A model generated the notes under the pieces. That model was not told the origin of the DNA, did not search any database, and worked only from the letters and a program-made list of their open reading frames with translations. From Ophiosphaerella korrae (lineage: Eukaryota; Ascomycota; Dothideomycetes; Pleosporales; Phaeosphaeriaceae), in the NCBI GenBank assembly GCA_028456385.1, contig JALNQF010000037.1, positions 1-64,000 on the forward strand: a DNA stretch of 64,000 bases, in the 5' to 3' direction. Below, piece after piece: positions 32,697 through 43,214 of the stretch; position 1 is the first letter of the stretch; each line of letters starts with the position of its first letter. The position numbers were made by a program, and so were the translations under genes.

Positions 32697-33248
32697 CAAG
32701 CCTATTACACTAGGGCAAATAATTTACCAGGAACCTTGGACTGCTCCAGCTATACTTATAGATACCTTGAAAAAAGATTCCAGGTAGCCTAACTATCCTC
32801 TGGCTGCTACATCTCAAGTGGTCAACGTACCACTTTTCCGGTTGGCTAAGAGGTTTGTACACGAAGGATGGAGAATAATATTTATGTAGAAACAATTATT
32901 AACCTCCCTTTAAATACTGGGTTTTTTCTAACAAGAGTCGGGTCACATGACGACCATGCTAGCTCTTCGACTGTTCATAATTGCAGGACATGCGGGAATG
33001 CGAATCAGGGATGTGATCCTGCAATCTAACATGATTAGGCCCATAAAATGGAACATGCCTCGAGCCATTTTCTCGCTGGGGTCAAACTGCCGGTCTTCTA
33101 TCGTCGAGGATGTGGGCTCTTTGACCAAACTAGGCGTCGCAGCTCCCTCGCATATGGTCTTCTATATAGGCCCCCTTGAGTAGCGCTCTACTCCTTGTGT
33201 TCATTCAAATGTGCATGCACTTTCTTAGATTCTCATCGTTAGCCCTCT
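32697..33248. other. Intergenic
   Basis: Nothing is recognised. It is AT-rich at first and probably a continuation of the decayed element. Confidence 0.4.
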
Positions 33249-33714
33249 TCAAGACTTCAGCATTTTATTGCGCTTCTCTCTCCGCTTCAAACGCTCAACC
33301 CTTTTCTTGTGCATCTTCTCTTCCATCTTCTGGAATCTCTCTCGCTCCTCCTTCGCTGCGCGCTTGGTTCGGATCGCATCGACCCGCCGCTGTAATACAG
33401 TCAGTCTTAGATCCCGTTTTAGGTGGTAGAACATCGTACTTGTCGCTCAGTTTCCTTCTCCTCCTTCATCTCCTTCTCCTTTGCTTTGACTGCTGCGAGC
33501 GCCTTCCTTTCAGCAGTGCGCTTGTCCCACGACGTTTGGTTGGCTCGAGGCCGAAAAGCCGTCTTGTTGTCATGCCATTGCTTGCCTGCAAAGGGCCATT
33601 AGCCCACGGTGTCGCTACAAACCCAATGTGCATAATCGTACCATTTTTTTTCATACCCTTGACAGAACTCGCCACGTCTGTAGCTGGTGTCTGTTTTTCT
33701 ACCACTTCAGACAT
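33249..33714 (-). CDS. CGR1: rRNA-processing protein Cgr1
   Basis: The model has three exons: 33714-33642, 33585-33440 and 33389-33249, giving 119 aa. Introns of 56 nt (GTACGA...TTGCAG) and 50 nt (GTACGA...TTACAG) join [12 protein letters not shown] and [13 protein letters not shown]. Cgr1 is a small nucleolar protein needed for 60S subunit assembly. Family marks are [23 protein letters not shown] followed by a nearly continuous basic helix of Lys, Arg and Glu to the end ([20 protein letters not shown]). The length equals that usual for the family. It is divergent from the ornithine carrier gene. Confidence 0.93.
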
Positions 33715-34380
33715 TGTCACAGTGTTGCGCTGTGTTGCGCTGTTTGGCGGTATCTCGTGTTGAGGTGCTTGACTACCACCGGCGAAAGAAAAGTTTAGCC
33801 GATATCGATAGTATGATAGTGCTAGTCCATTTATGGCTCCCCCGCGCACAATGACAGGTCGTCATGAAAGGATCAGATCAGATAAGATATGGAATCTTGC
33901 ATCTTAGAGCGACATGCGCCTTTTTTTTTTTGACATATTCAAGCTTTACTATGTATTTGAAACTCCACACGCTGCGCTCCGTTGCTCTTTTCCACCTTCG
34001 CTTCTGGCCACCGCAGGGTTCTCCACCCAGGCTAATCGAAAATTTCTAGCCGCTCCGTGCAACATTTGGCGCCATTTTGTGTTTTCGCGCATTGCCTCGC
34101 CTTATCATCAACGTCACACCTACCTGCGGCCCGCCGCGTACTCGTGTATCGACTGTCTTGTGTGGTAAGATTCGCGGACCCAATACCCGGCTTAAACTAA
34201 GCGCCAAAATTCCTCGTCCTCATACTGACCGTCATCCTGGGTCAATGTCATAACAGCGAACCACGCCCACCTCGCCGCCCATCCGACTCTTCACATACAT
34301 TACCATGATCTTCATTTCATGACATAAATTCACGACTATAATTTGTACATACGCTCCGTCAGCTTCATATCAGTTGGTAC
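33715..34380. promoter_or_regulatory. Divergent intergenic region between CGR1 and the ornithine carrier gene
   Basis: 666 bp separate two divergent start codons. A T-run at 33922-33932 and CT-rich stretches occur. No specific operator was recognised. Confidence 0.45.
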
Positions 34381-35467
34381 ATGGAAGTACACGAGAGTTC
34401 AGTGTCGGTGGTGGGCGGAAAGGGCGGTCTGACTAACCCGGTAAAACCGCAGACGCACGAAGAGAATACCAGCCATACTGGAAGCCAAGGGGAAGAGGCG
34501 ATCAAAGATATTGTCTGCGGTTCAATAGCAGGAGTTGTGGGAAAATATATCGAATACCCTTTTGACACGGTCAAAGTGCGGCTACAGTCCCAGCCAGACA
34601 ATCTGCCACTACGATACACTGGCCCACTCGACTGTTTCAAAAAATCACTGCAACGAGATGGATTCATCGGTATATACAGAGGCATTAGCGCACCGCTGGT
34701 GGGTGCTGCGGTGGAGACTAGTACCCTATTCTTCAGTGTGAGTTTGAACACTCACCACACACGTAGAGGACACTGCTGACCATGGGTAGTATCGTCTCGC
34801 TTGTGATGCTCTTAAGGGTTCTGGATTCTATCCTGAGCTGAAGAAACACCCTGAAAGAGATCTACCTTATTCAGGGATGCTGTACGGTGGAATGGTTGCG
34901 GGCGCGATAACGTCCCTCTTCCTCACCCCAATCGAGCTTGTCAAGTGCAAGATGCAAGTGCCCCTCGAATCTTCTAGTGGTATCGTATCACGACCCACTA
35001 TGCTCGGTGTCATCGCCTCGATCCACCGTCACCAAGGCCTTCTCGGTTACTGGCACGGTCAGTTTGGCACCTTCATCCGCGAGACGGGAGGCGGGGCAGC
35101 ATGGTTCGGTGGGTACGAAGGGATGAAGATGTTGTTCAAAAATGCCAGCGCAACTCCCAAACACGATGACGATCTGCCTGTCTGGCAACGCATGGCATCT
35201 GGCTCCGTCGCGGGCGCAGCATACAACTTTATGTTCTACCCAGCAGATACAATCAAATCCCGCATGCAGACAGAAGACGTCAAGCGGCTAACTGGCGGAA
35301 AATCTACGTTCAGCGCTGTTGGAAAAGCGCTCTGGAAACAACACGGTCTAAAAGGCATGTACCGTGGCTGTGGCATCACTGTGGGCAGATCAATACCCAG
35401 TTCCGCATTCATCTTCACCGTCTACGAGGAACTGAAGAAGCGTTGGCCTGAGCGAGCGGACAAGTGA
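34381..35467 (+). CDS. ORT1: Mitochondrial ornithine/basic amino acid carrier
   Basis: The model has two exons, 34381-34737 and 34790-35467, giving 344 aa. The 52-nt intron is GTGAGT...GGTAG and joins [13 protein letters not shown] in phase. Three repeats of the mitochondrial carrier fold are present, each with the P-x-[DE]-x-x-[KR] signature: [22 protein letters not shown] and [11 protein letters not shown]. Each signature is followed by a G-rich helix start ([59 protein letters not shown]). The contact residues and the [11 protein letters not shown] stretch fit the ORT1/ARG11 subfamily, which exchanges ornithine across the inner membrane for arginine synthesis. About 45 residues of extra N-terminus are hydrophilic. 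Confidence 0.88.
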
Positions 35468-35966
35468 ATCATCCATGTTGTAGTGGGTCGCTTGGTCGAG
35501 GAATATAGACGCATGGTGCATATATGGCGTTGGTGGACTAACATTTATAAGGAGATACCATTGGTAGCATATAGATTATGAATTCCAGCATTGTTTAGAC
35601 TAGAAATTCCTGTCAAGTGGGCAAGCACATGAAAGCCTGGCACCTTCACATGTCAAAGAACCTTGCCTAGTGCGCGATCCCCAGTGTGGGGAAATTAGAC
35701 CCGATAGGTAATGTGACGCGAGCCGAGGGTCAGAAGCCATTCATTCCACAACCGCGACTGCAGCTGAGCGCCATACCCGGACTCTCTTCCCCCAGTTTGC
35801 AGCCTCATGATTTTTATTTTAGATACTGTACCTTCTTTGCACTCGCCCACCGCAGACTCAGCGTGCAGCCATTGCTGCACACGGTGACCGGCAACGTCAT
35901 AGCCACTTGTACCGAGGCATACCGAAGCTTGACACTTGCGCGCAACACAAACCACCAACTTCAACA
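35468..35966. other. Intergenic
   Basis: 3' region of the carrier gene and promoter of PXMP4. No gene is seen. Confidence 0.4.
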
Positions 35967-36821
35967 ATGGATCGATTACATGCGCTCGAGGTTCTTGCCC
36001 CCCCCCCCCCCCAACAGTTCGCCAGACAGAATACTGACTATCCCAGGCAGCTCTGGACAAGATCGTCCTTGACCCTAAATACCACGACGTCCTAACGCTG
36101 GTAAAAGGCGTGAGAAATGGCATCGTGTACGGGAGCAAAGTGCGCTTCCCGCACGCGCTGGTGTAAGCCGTCTCACCAGGGACCAGACGAAAAGCAGGGC
36201 TAATACCCGTGATAGTATGATATTTTTGTTCCGCTCCGGCACGCTCCGATCAAAGTGTCTGCTCGTCTACAAAGCCACGCGCCAACACGCCCGCAATCTC
36301 GGCCTCTTCGCGCTCGTCTACAAGTCGGCCATGCTCTTCCTTCGGCATACCTCGCCAACCGGAAAAGAACGACACTATGATTCTTTCCTTGCTGGGCTTC
36401 TGGGCGGGTATACCGTCTTTGGCCGCACAATACACAACTCTGTCTCCCAGCAGATTGTCATATACGTGTTTGCGCGCGTGTGCTTGGCGCTAGCGAAGCT
36501 GGCGGTGCAGCCGCGACATGCTGGGGGTGGGGGCACGGGTATAAAGGGAGCGGCGAGCGGGTTTGAGTTGTTTGGCGATGGTGAGCTCAGGCGAGCGATG
36601 GTGCGCAATGGATGGCCGGTATTTGCGAGCATCAGTTGGGCGATGGTCATGTATATTTTCAGGTGGCATCCTGAGAGTGTGCAGAGCAGTTTGAGGAGTA
36701 GTATGAGCTATATGTGGGTACTTCCCTTCTGCTTTGATAGGATGCATGCTAATGTGGATGTAGTTACGTACAGTCGGATCATTGGGACTCGCTGCGCACG
36801 CTGATTTGGCATAATAAATAA
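35967..36821 (+). CDS. PXMP4: Peroxisomal membrane protein PXMP4/PMP24 (Tim17 family)
   Basis: The model has four exons: 35967-35990 (eight codons), 36047-36162, 36216-36713 and 36764-36821, giving 231 aa. Joins are HALE-AALDKIVLDP, HALV-MIFLFRSG and SSMSYI-YVQSDHW. The protein matches PMP24: VLDPKYHDVLTLVKGVRNG, KVRFPHALV, then ATRQHARNLGLFALVYKSAM, a glycine-rich span FLAGLLGGYTVFG, SVSQQIVIYVFARV and the ending WDSLRTLIWHNK. Four hydrophobic segments are expected. The first intron is odd: its donor is GTTCTT, and a run of 15 C sits seven bases inside it. PXMP4 binds PEX19 for insertion; its transport role is unsettled. Confidence 0.88.
35998..36012. repeat. Poly(C) run of 15 inside PXMP4 intron 1
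   Basis: A homopolymer of 15 cytosines lies seven bases after the donor of a 56-nt intron. Length changes would alter the intron but not the protein. Confidence 0.9.
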
Positions 36822-37171
36822 GCATTGGATGGGCTATAGGGGAGTGCAAGGCCTCGCAGGAAAGGATTTTGATTCATGTATTTGCTTGTATTTTAGATCT
36901 AGCCTCTTGTAGTAGGCGAGGAAGCATAGAAGATAGCATCAATGGATTGCGAAAGGCGCAAAAAGACCTGGAATTGAATAGGAGGCTACGCTACACTCAC
37001 TTGACTAACCCGCACGCGCCTAGTTATCACAAGATTATCACAAGAAAAACAAGGTGTAAACAAGTCGAGGAGAAAAGTACAAAAGTATCAGGGTCTGAGG
37101 CCCAACTGGATATCATATGCGCCGCCACAAAACTCCAACGCAAGAACCAAAACGTTCAAGCGAACGCTCCC
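36822..37171. other. Convergent 3' region
   Basis: It lies between the converging PXMP4 and glycosyltransferase genes. No gene is seen. Confidence 0.45.
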
Positions 37172-38087
37172 TCAATAAAACTCTTTCCAATCACCCCAAA
37201 TGATCTCGTTTTCGTACTTCTTCATGAGCTGCCCCGTCGGATCGTCACCCTTGACATGCGCCCACGCGCCCGCAAAATGCAGGACAAACTGGCCATGCTC
37301 CCAGGCCTTGGAATCCGGATCAAAGCATGCGATCTCCTTTGGGAAGGCGTTCAGCTTCCACTGCGGCACGACGTGGACCCTGTCCGCCGACTCCTTGTCG
37401 TTCTTCATGAGCTGGACTGTGGAGTCCTGCTCGCTCATCTGTCCGCCCTTGGCCTTGGCCTTGTCGTGAATGTCCCAGGAGTCGCGGATAAATTTCAGCG
37501 AGCGCTCGTGGGCGCGCACGAGGAACGACCCTGCGTTGAAACCGTTGCAGTCGTGTGTAAACAGGTAGTCGATTTCGTCGGGGTTGGGCACTTTTTGGAG
37601 CTCCTCGTCTAGGATGTCTGTCAGCTTGGTGGTGGTGTTGGTGATCAGCGTGTCAAAGTCGGTCCACCAGATCCAGTCGTATTTGCCCGTTTTGATGAGG
37701 CGCTCGGCCATGTTGAACTTCCAGAAGACGACGGCGCGGTCGGTGTGCGACTCGTAGTCGAGGATGAGGTCGTACCCGTGGCGACGGGCATAATCTGGAA
37801 TTGTCAGCGCCAGGCGGATGCAGTCTGGCGAGCTGAGGCTTACGGTCTTTGTTCTTGAGCGAAAGGTGAAGATATGAGCGCTGTTCTGTTACGAATGTCA
37901 TGAGCGCAATGCGAGGCGCCTTTTTCTCTTCCACATTCTTCTTTTCCTGGACATCTTGCGGGATGACTTCAGTGCCGACCGGGCTGTTCTCGTGCCTTGT
38001 GCCCTGGCTGAGCTGCCATCCGAAGAAGAATAGGAAGACGACGAGGAGCGAAAGCGCTGGGGGGATCCTGATAGACCGGAGCAGCAT
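37172..38087 (-). CDS. GT34-family (GMA12/MNN10) galactosyl/mannosyltransferase
   Basis: The model has two exons, 38087-37844 and 37794-37172, giving 288 aa. The 49-nt intron is GTAAGC...CTGACAATTCCAG and joins SLKNKD-HYARRHGYDL. It is a type II Golgi membrane protein: MLLRSIRI, then the anchor LSLLVVFLFFFGW at about 12-25, a stem rich in Lys and Glu, then the catalytic domain. Family marks are LMTFVTEQRSYLHLSLKNK, AVVFWKFNMAERLI, the metal-binding DxD in WWTDFDTLI, LFTHDCNGFNAGSFLVR, WDIHDKAKAKG...EQDS and FVLHFAGAWAH. Such enzymes add galactose or mannose to N- or O-glycans. Which sugar cannot be told from sequence. Confidence 0.9.
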
Positions 38088-38596
38088 CTTGTTAGCTGGG
38101 GTTACAAATTTACTCTAACGGCATGAATTGTGGCCTCTCGAACAGGCTGCCCATATTGGCAAGCTGGGGTGGTACTTAATGCCAAGCACGTGAGGGATGC
38201 GGCATTGGGGATCGCGGGTCCAGCCGTAAGTACGGGACTCGATTCGACCCGGGTAAAGAGGCAAATTGGCCACGTACTAGGTGGAGGCTCCGTGGATGCG
38301 ATGTCGAGCGCGTCAGCATGGGAAACGCACAAGCAGCCATTACCTAGCTGCTTTGGCTGGACGTGCAGATGCGGTCCCACCCGTTTGGTGCCCCATGCGG
38401 GTTGAGCTTCAGGGTCCAAGCCAAGCCAAGCCAAAAGCTATCAGCCCAGCCTACTTTGGCAAACGCCAGCCACCTTGCACCGTACCATGTCATAGGTAGC
38501 GCTTGCACCACAACATATCAGAACATATCACAACATACCACAATATCTCTTCAATCACTGCGGCCATCTATAGAACCTGTAGAGTCTATCGCCGAT
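38088..38596. promoter_or_regulatory. Divergent region between the glycosyltransferase and GRF genes
   Basis: 509 bp contain both promoters. CCAAG occurs in tandem at about 38415-38433. An AACATATCA / CAACATACCA short repeat lies at about 38511-38545, just upstream of the GRF gene start. Confidence 0.5.
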
Positions 38597-39716
38597 ATGT
38601 CTGGCTTTCAAGGACGCGGACGTAGTGGCGCTCGGAGCGGAGGACCACCACGAGGACTGTTTGTGAGCGGAGTCTGGCATTGTGCGTTCCTTTTGCGCTG
38701 CATCCTGCATCACGCACCCAGCTGATAGCCACTAGGCGACTGCACCCCCCGAAAGCCGGCAGTGCATTTTGAAGTCAAAAAAGCAGGGCCCAACAAGGGC
38801 AAGTGGTGTAGGTACCGTCCCCGCGCTATCCCCACGGTTAGGCTAACGGCCCCTAGTCCGTTCTTGCCAGAAGCAACAGACCGATGAAAATCGGTGCAAG
38901 TTCTTTCTTTGGGATACCGATGCCCACCCACGCGAGGCTGCTGCTCTGTCTAACAATACTCGCACCGAGCCAGGCCGTGCTGATCCGGAGACTCCATCAA
39001 AGCGCCGACCTTCACCCCCACCACCTTACTCAATTGAAACCGCCTCTGGACCAAGTCGGAAGCGCAACAATACCACTATCGATCTGGAAGACGAGTACGG
39101 TCTTGCGCAGACGAGTAATTCGTTCAGTGACGAGCTCGAAAATGTCATGGCGGCTGTTGAAACTCCCAGCAAGGCGGCCAAGACCTCCGAATTTGCTACT
39201 CCATCGAGGCGCAAGCTACCATGGCAGGTGGACCGCGCAACGTCGTCTAACGCCAATGGGATGCTCACGCCGCAGACAGCTGCAAGAACATCGAACGACT
39301 TGTTCAATGCTCGCATCAAAACACCCGGAGCTCTTTTTACCCCGTCGAAGATTGACGACCCAGATGACACATATCAAACAGCAACACCTTCCTCATCCTT
39401 CGAAACGCCAACGCCGAGCCGTTTTCGGAATGTCGCAGCAGATGATCTCGCTAGAGATGTGTTCAGCTTACTGCAAGACGCTAATGTTGACCTGGCCTCG
39501 GATACAGAAGCCGCGCTCACTGCCCTCCTGAACAAACACGCAAAGAATGCAGAGGCTTACAAGCGTGGAAGAGATGTCATTCAAACCACCGTTAAGGCGA
39601 GAGATGCGAAGATTACCGAGCTTACCTATCGTGTCAGCACACTCGAAGCTGAATTACAGGCAGAGAAAGCTATGGTCAAGCATTTGCAATGGGAAGCAGA
39701 GGATCAAGAAACTTGA
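38597..39716 (+). CDS. GRF zinc-finger protein with C-terminal coiled coil
   Basis: The model has three exons: 38597-38681, 38736-38807 and 38857-39716, giving 338 aa. Joins are GVWHC-DCTPRKPAV and GKWF-RSCQKQQ. Introns are 54 nt and 49 nt with GTGCGT and GTAGGT donors. An Arg/Gly start (MSGFQGRGRSGARSGG) is followed by a GRF finger at about 22-75: GLFVSGVWHC, C, PNKGKWF, SCQ and CKFFLWD. GRF fingers bind single-stranded nucleic acid and occur in topoisomerase 3, NEIL3, APE2 and similar proteins. A Ser/Thr/Pro linker follows, then a helical part from about 260 ending in a coiled coil (ARDAKITELTYRVSTLEAELQ). No nuclease domain is present. A DNA-repair or RNA-binding accessory role is inferred. 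Confidence 0.85.
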
Positions 39717-40867
39717 AGGCGTTCGGGCCTACAGGTATCGCTCTACGGCCGATTGGAAGACCCCATGACATGCATGTAGTGAGTTACTGACAGTCTCCAC
39801 GCACGCACATGCCCACGTTCGGGTACCAGCGCCACGGTAAAAGGCGAGAAGCTTATACGGCCTGGGACCGACACCAAATAGCTTGACCTACGATGATCAA
39901 GACCCATTCCCACTGTTTCCCATCACCGTACTGCCGAATCGTAAGGGGGCCATAATGTTGCCACCGCACTGGGAGTGTGTTCAAGAAGCCCTAAATTGCC
40001 TCCACAAGGCTGCGAGGGACTTACCTGCAATGCCTTGATTTTAAAAGCGCTAGTATGGTATCCTAGGATATTACAGGAACTGGCTATATGTGGATGTTGG
40101 GCAAAGCCAGGGTCCATTGGTAGCACTAGCCTTGGCGGAAGAGCAGGAGCACGATGTTTCGAGTTTTTTTTTTTTTTTTTTTTTTTTTGCTTTTCAGAAC
40201 CACATATTCTAGGTCTAATATCACGCAACGGCGCCTCGGTAGCACGAAAGAAGAAAAGTAAGCGGTATTTTCGCAATGACGATATAATTTCCTCAACCGC
40301 GGAAAATGCCAAGGCGATGCCGAGCCTTGTCAGGCGGAAGACGGCACCGACAAGCATGCATGATTAGCCCCAGCAGAACATCTCACATCCATTGACGTGT
40401 GCCATGAATTAAATCTGTGTTTGTTCTCCACATCGCGCGGCGGAGTCTTGGCTTCAAGTTGTGCCACTTTGTCGTTTCTGCTTCCACCATCCTGAGGCCT
40501 TGGATTGCTACATCACCAGCGGACCCTTGGTTTACTAATGAGCTTAGCATTCATGTGGAACCTATCGGCGCAGCCGAATCCCCCGCCATAACAGTGCCAT
40601 GGTAGCTGGATGGCGGGACCATGAGTTGAATCGGGCGACCCACGGACACAAAACTACCCACACCAACGTGATAATGGGGGATGAACGACTCCGCATCCCT
40701 GCTGCTCCTTCGATCTACCTTGGCGACCTTAGCAATACCGCGCCTGTAAGCAGGATACAAAATGTGATGTTTACCTACGTAGTCTGACAATATCAAGGTG
40801 CACCCTCATTTCTAACACTCTTCCCTTTTTGAAGTCAACCGCAAACTCTCGCGTCCAGCAGGACATC
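39717..40867. other. Intergenic with poly(T) tract
   Basis: No gene is seen. A run of 25 T lies at 40164-40188. The last 100 bases are the promoter and leader of the symporter gene. Confidence 0.45.
40164..40188. repeat. Poly(T) homopolymer, 25 bp
   Basis: Twenty-five thymines in a row. It could be slippage or the reverse-orientation poly(A) scar of a retro-insertion. Confidence 0.85.
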
Positions 40868-42978
40868 ATGGACTTTCTTAGGAAAGTCGGAGCGTGGATC
40901 GCACCACCTCCACCGCAATCCGAGGATGGTCGTGATCAATGGCCTTCCAGAGCTGCGTTCCTCCTCGCCGCTATGGGAGGTTGTGCCGGACAAGGAAACC
41001 TCCTGCGGTACCCCTCCGTCCTCTACAATAACTACGGGCTTCAGTGGTTTGTTCCTTACCTTCTAGCAGTGTTCTTGATCGCCATTCCTGCGCTCATCCT
41101 CGAGGTCTCTATTGGCCAAGCTTATCGAGGAGGTACGGTGATTGCCTTTAACAACATCAATCGCCGGCTCAAGGGTGTTGGGTTGGGGCCCGTGATCGTG
41201 TCCTTTATCGTGGTCCAGTACTTTACGGTAAATCTTGCCTGGATTATGAACTATTTCCGATACAGCTTCACAAGTCCTTTACCTTGGAAAGACAACATAG
41301 AGCCGTTCTACTGGAATGATGTCCTGCATGCTGGCAACAATACCGAGGGTCTCCTGAGCCCTGATGGCAAATCGGTCTTGTCATTCTCTGGGTTTCCCCA
41401 CCGCGCGCTTATTGGAGAGACCGTGGGATGGTCCATTTTCATTTGGTTCCTGATCTGGATCTCCATCTTCCGTGGCGTGGGCATGACTGGTCGCGTCGTC
41501 TACTTCACCATGGGGTAGGTGAACTCTCGTGTTGAATTTACAAAGCTAAGACCATAACTAGGTTGCCTATTGTCACAACCATCATCTTTGTTGGCCGGGC
41601 TCTATCTCTTGAAAATGCGAGCGAAGGCGTTTCACTCGTTTGGCGAACCTGGAGGAGCGACCAGCTGGCATCCGGAACGGTCTGGCAGGTCGCTGTTGGC
41701 CAAGTTTTTTTTTCAACTGGAATCGGCTTTGGCTATTTCACGTCCTACGCAAGCTACAACCAGAAGCACAGCAACGCCGTAATGGACGCCATTCTCATCT
41801 GCGGTAGCAATGTGCTCTTTGAGAACTTCGCAGCTTTCGCTATCTTTGGCGTCGTGGGGTATCTCCGTATGTGGCCAACTGAAGGCGTGAGACTGGGTGC
41901 CTTTGTCGTTGGTTTCCTGACCCTACCCGAAGCCGTGCTCCAGATGCCAGCGTCCAATTTCTGGGCAGTGCTCCTCTTCTTTACATTGGTTGTTCTCGGC
42001 TTCAGCTCAGCTTTCGTCATGCTCGACGTCACTGTCACCTTGATCTGCGATTCCGGTTTGGTCAAGATGTCAAGGCCAAAGGTGGTGACCATTCTCACAG
42101 TGATTTGCTTCCTCATGTGCTTGCCTTACTGCACCGAATTTGGATACTACCTCCTCGATGGTGTCGACCGCTGGGTCAACAATGTGGCTCTCATTTTCGT
42201 CGTCTGGAGCGAAGTCACCAGCGCTACAACGGTCTACCGCTGGCGAGACGTTGTCGAACAAACCAGACTTCCCGCATTCGCAGTATACAACTTTGGCTTC
42301 TTCGGAGCTCAGGTCTTCGGCATTAGCTTAGCACATGGTATTGGCAATCCAGGCGCAGGTGCCGGTGCCGGAATCGGCTTTTGGGCCTTGATGTCAGTTA
42401 TAGCCGTCTTTATCGCCCGCTCACCCGATGCAAAGGCAGCCCGCTTCTGGAACAAGAATGCTCTCTTGCGCAAATTCTGGTTCCTTGCATTTTACTCGGT
42501 AAGCCGTCCCCCCTTTATCTTTCTCACAGCAACTAACGCAAACTACCAGGGCAATCAAATCCGCCGCGACCTCAACGTCATCGTCGGCCAAGGCAAAAAC
42601 TGGAAAATCCCCCCTTTCCTCCCCTTCCTGCTGCGCTACATCTCCGGCCCCGTCCTCGCCATCATCTTCTCCTTCGCATTCCCTGAGTTCCACACACTGC
42701 GATACGACCCCATGATGATCACGGGCTTCATCCTCTCGATTCTAACTATCATCGCCGTGTTGGTTGGGTTCGTTATGCCACGGTATTACGACGCACTCAT
42801 CCCCGTCGAAAGGCGCGAGGAAGGTACGGAACCTACTACGGCTATGGAGACGAAGGGCGAAGTCGCCGGTATGCCTGTCTCGCATATTGTGAACGCTGAG
42901 GGCGGGCGGGGCGACTTGGTGCGTGATTCGTTGTCGGATCATGATAAAGCTGGAAAGGAGGATTCTGCGTTGAAGTGA
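40868..42978 (+). CDS. Sodium:neurotransmitter symporter (SNF/SLC6) family transporter
   Basis: The model has three exons: 40868-41514, 41562-42498 and 42550-42978, giving 670 aa. Joins are YFTMG-LPIVTTII and LAFYS-GNQIRRDL; introns are 47 and 51 nt. The first ATG of the frame is 40868. About twelve membrane spans are visible. TM1 and its unwound ion site lie in FLLAAMGGCAGQGNLLRYPSV, equal to the GNVWRFP region of SLC6. TM2 and the following loop are IPALILEVSIGQAYRGG. Other family parts are VVQYFTVNLAWIMNYFRYSF, GVGMTGRVVYFTMGLPI, FFSTGIGFGYFTSYASYNQ and ENFAAFAIFGVVG. Members carry amino acids or amines with sodium. The substrate is unknown. The C-terminal 60 residues are cytoplasmic and acidic. 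Confidence 0.9.
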
Positions 42979-43214
42979 AGGGGTGAGTAGTAGTTGTGAT
43001 GTATAATGCGGCCTTTCCCCAACGCCAATAATAAAGCACGTGATGATCCCTCCATATCTCAAAGTAAAGCATGGTATGGCTCGTGATTATGAAATACCCC
43101 ATGCACTTTACAAATGAAGAATGGGATCCTAAACCGCCCAAAATTATTAATATATATATATGTATGCTGTCAAATTACCTCCACACCATTAACTCCCAAT
43201 CCCACTCCCACTCC
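42979..43214. other. Convergent 3' region between the symporter and fusion-enzyme genes
   Basis: 236 bp between two converging genes, with an AT-rich TATTAATATATATATATG string at about 43146-43164. No gene is seen. Confidence 0.45.

Noticed and set aside
33176..33763. Plus-strand frame of 195 codons opposite CGR1
   Set aside because: It is antisense to the exons and introns of a clearly recognised CGR1 gene.
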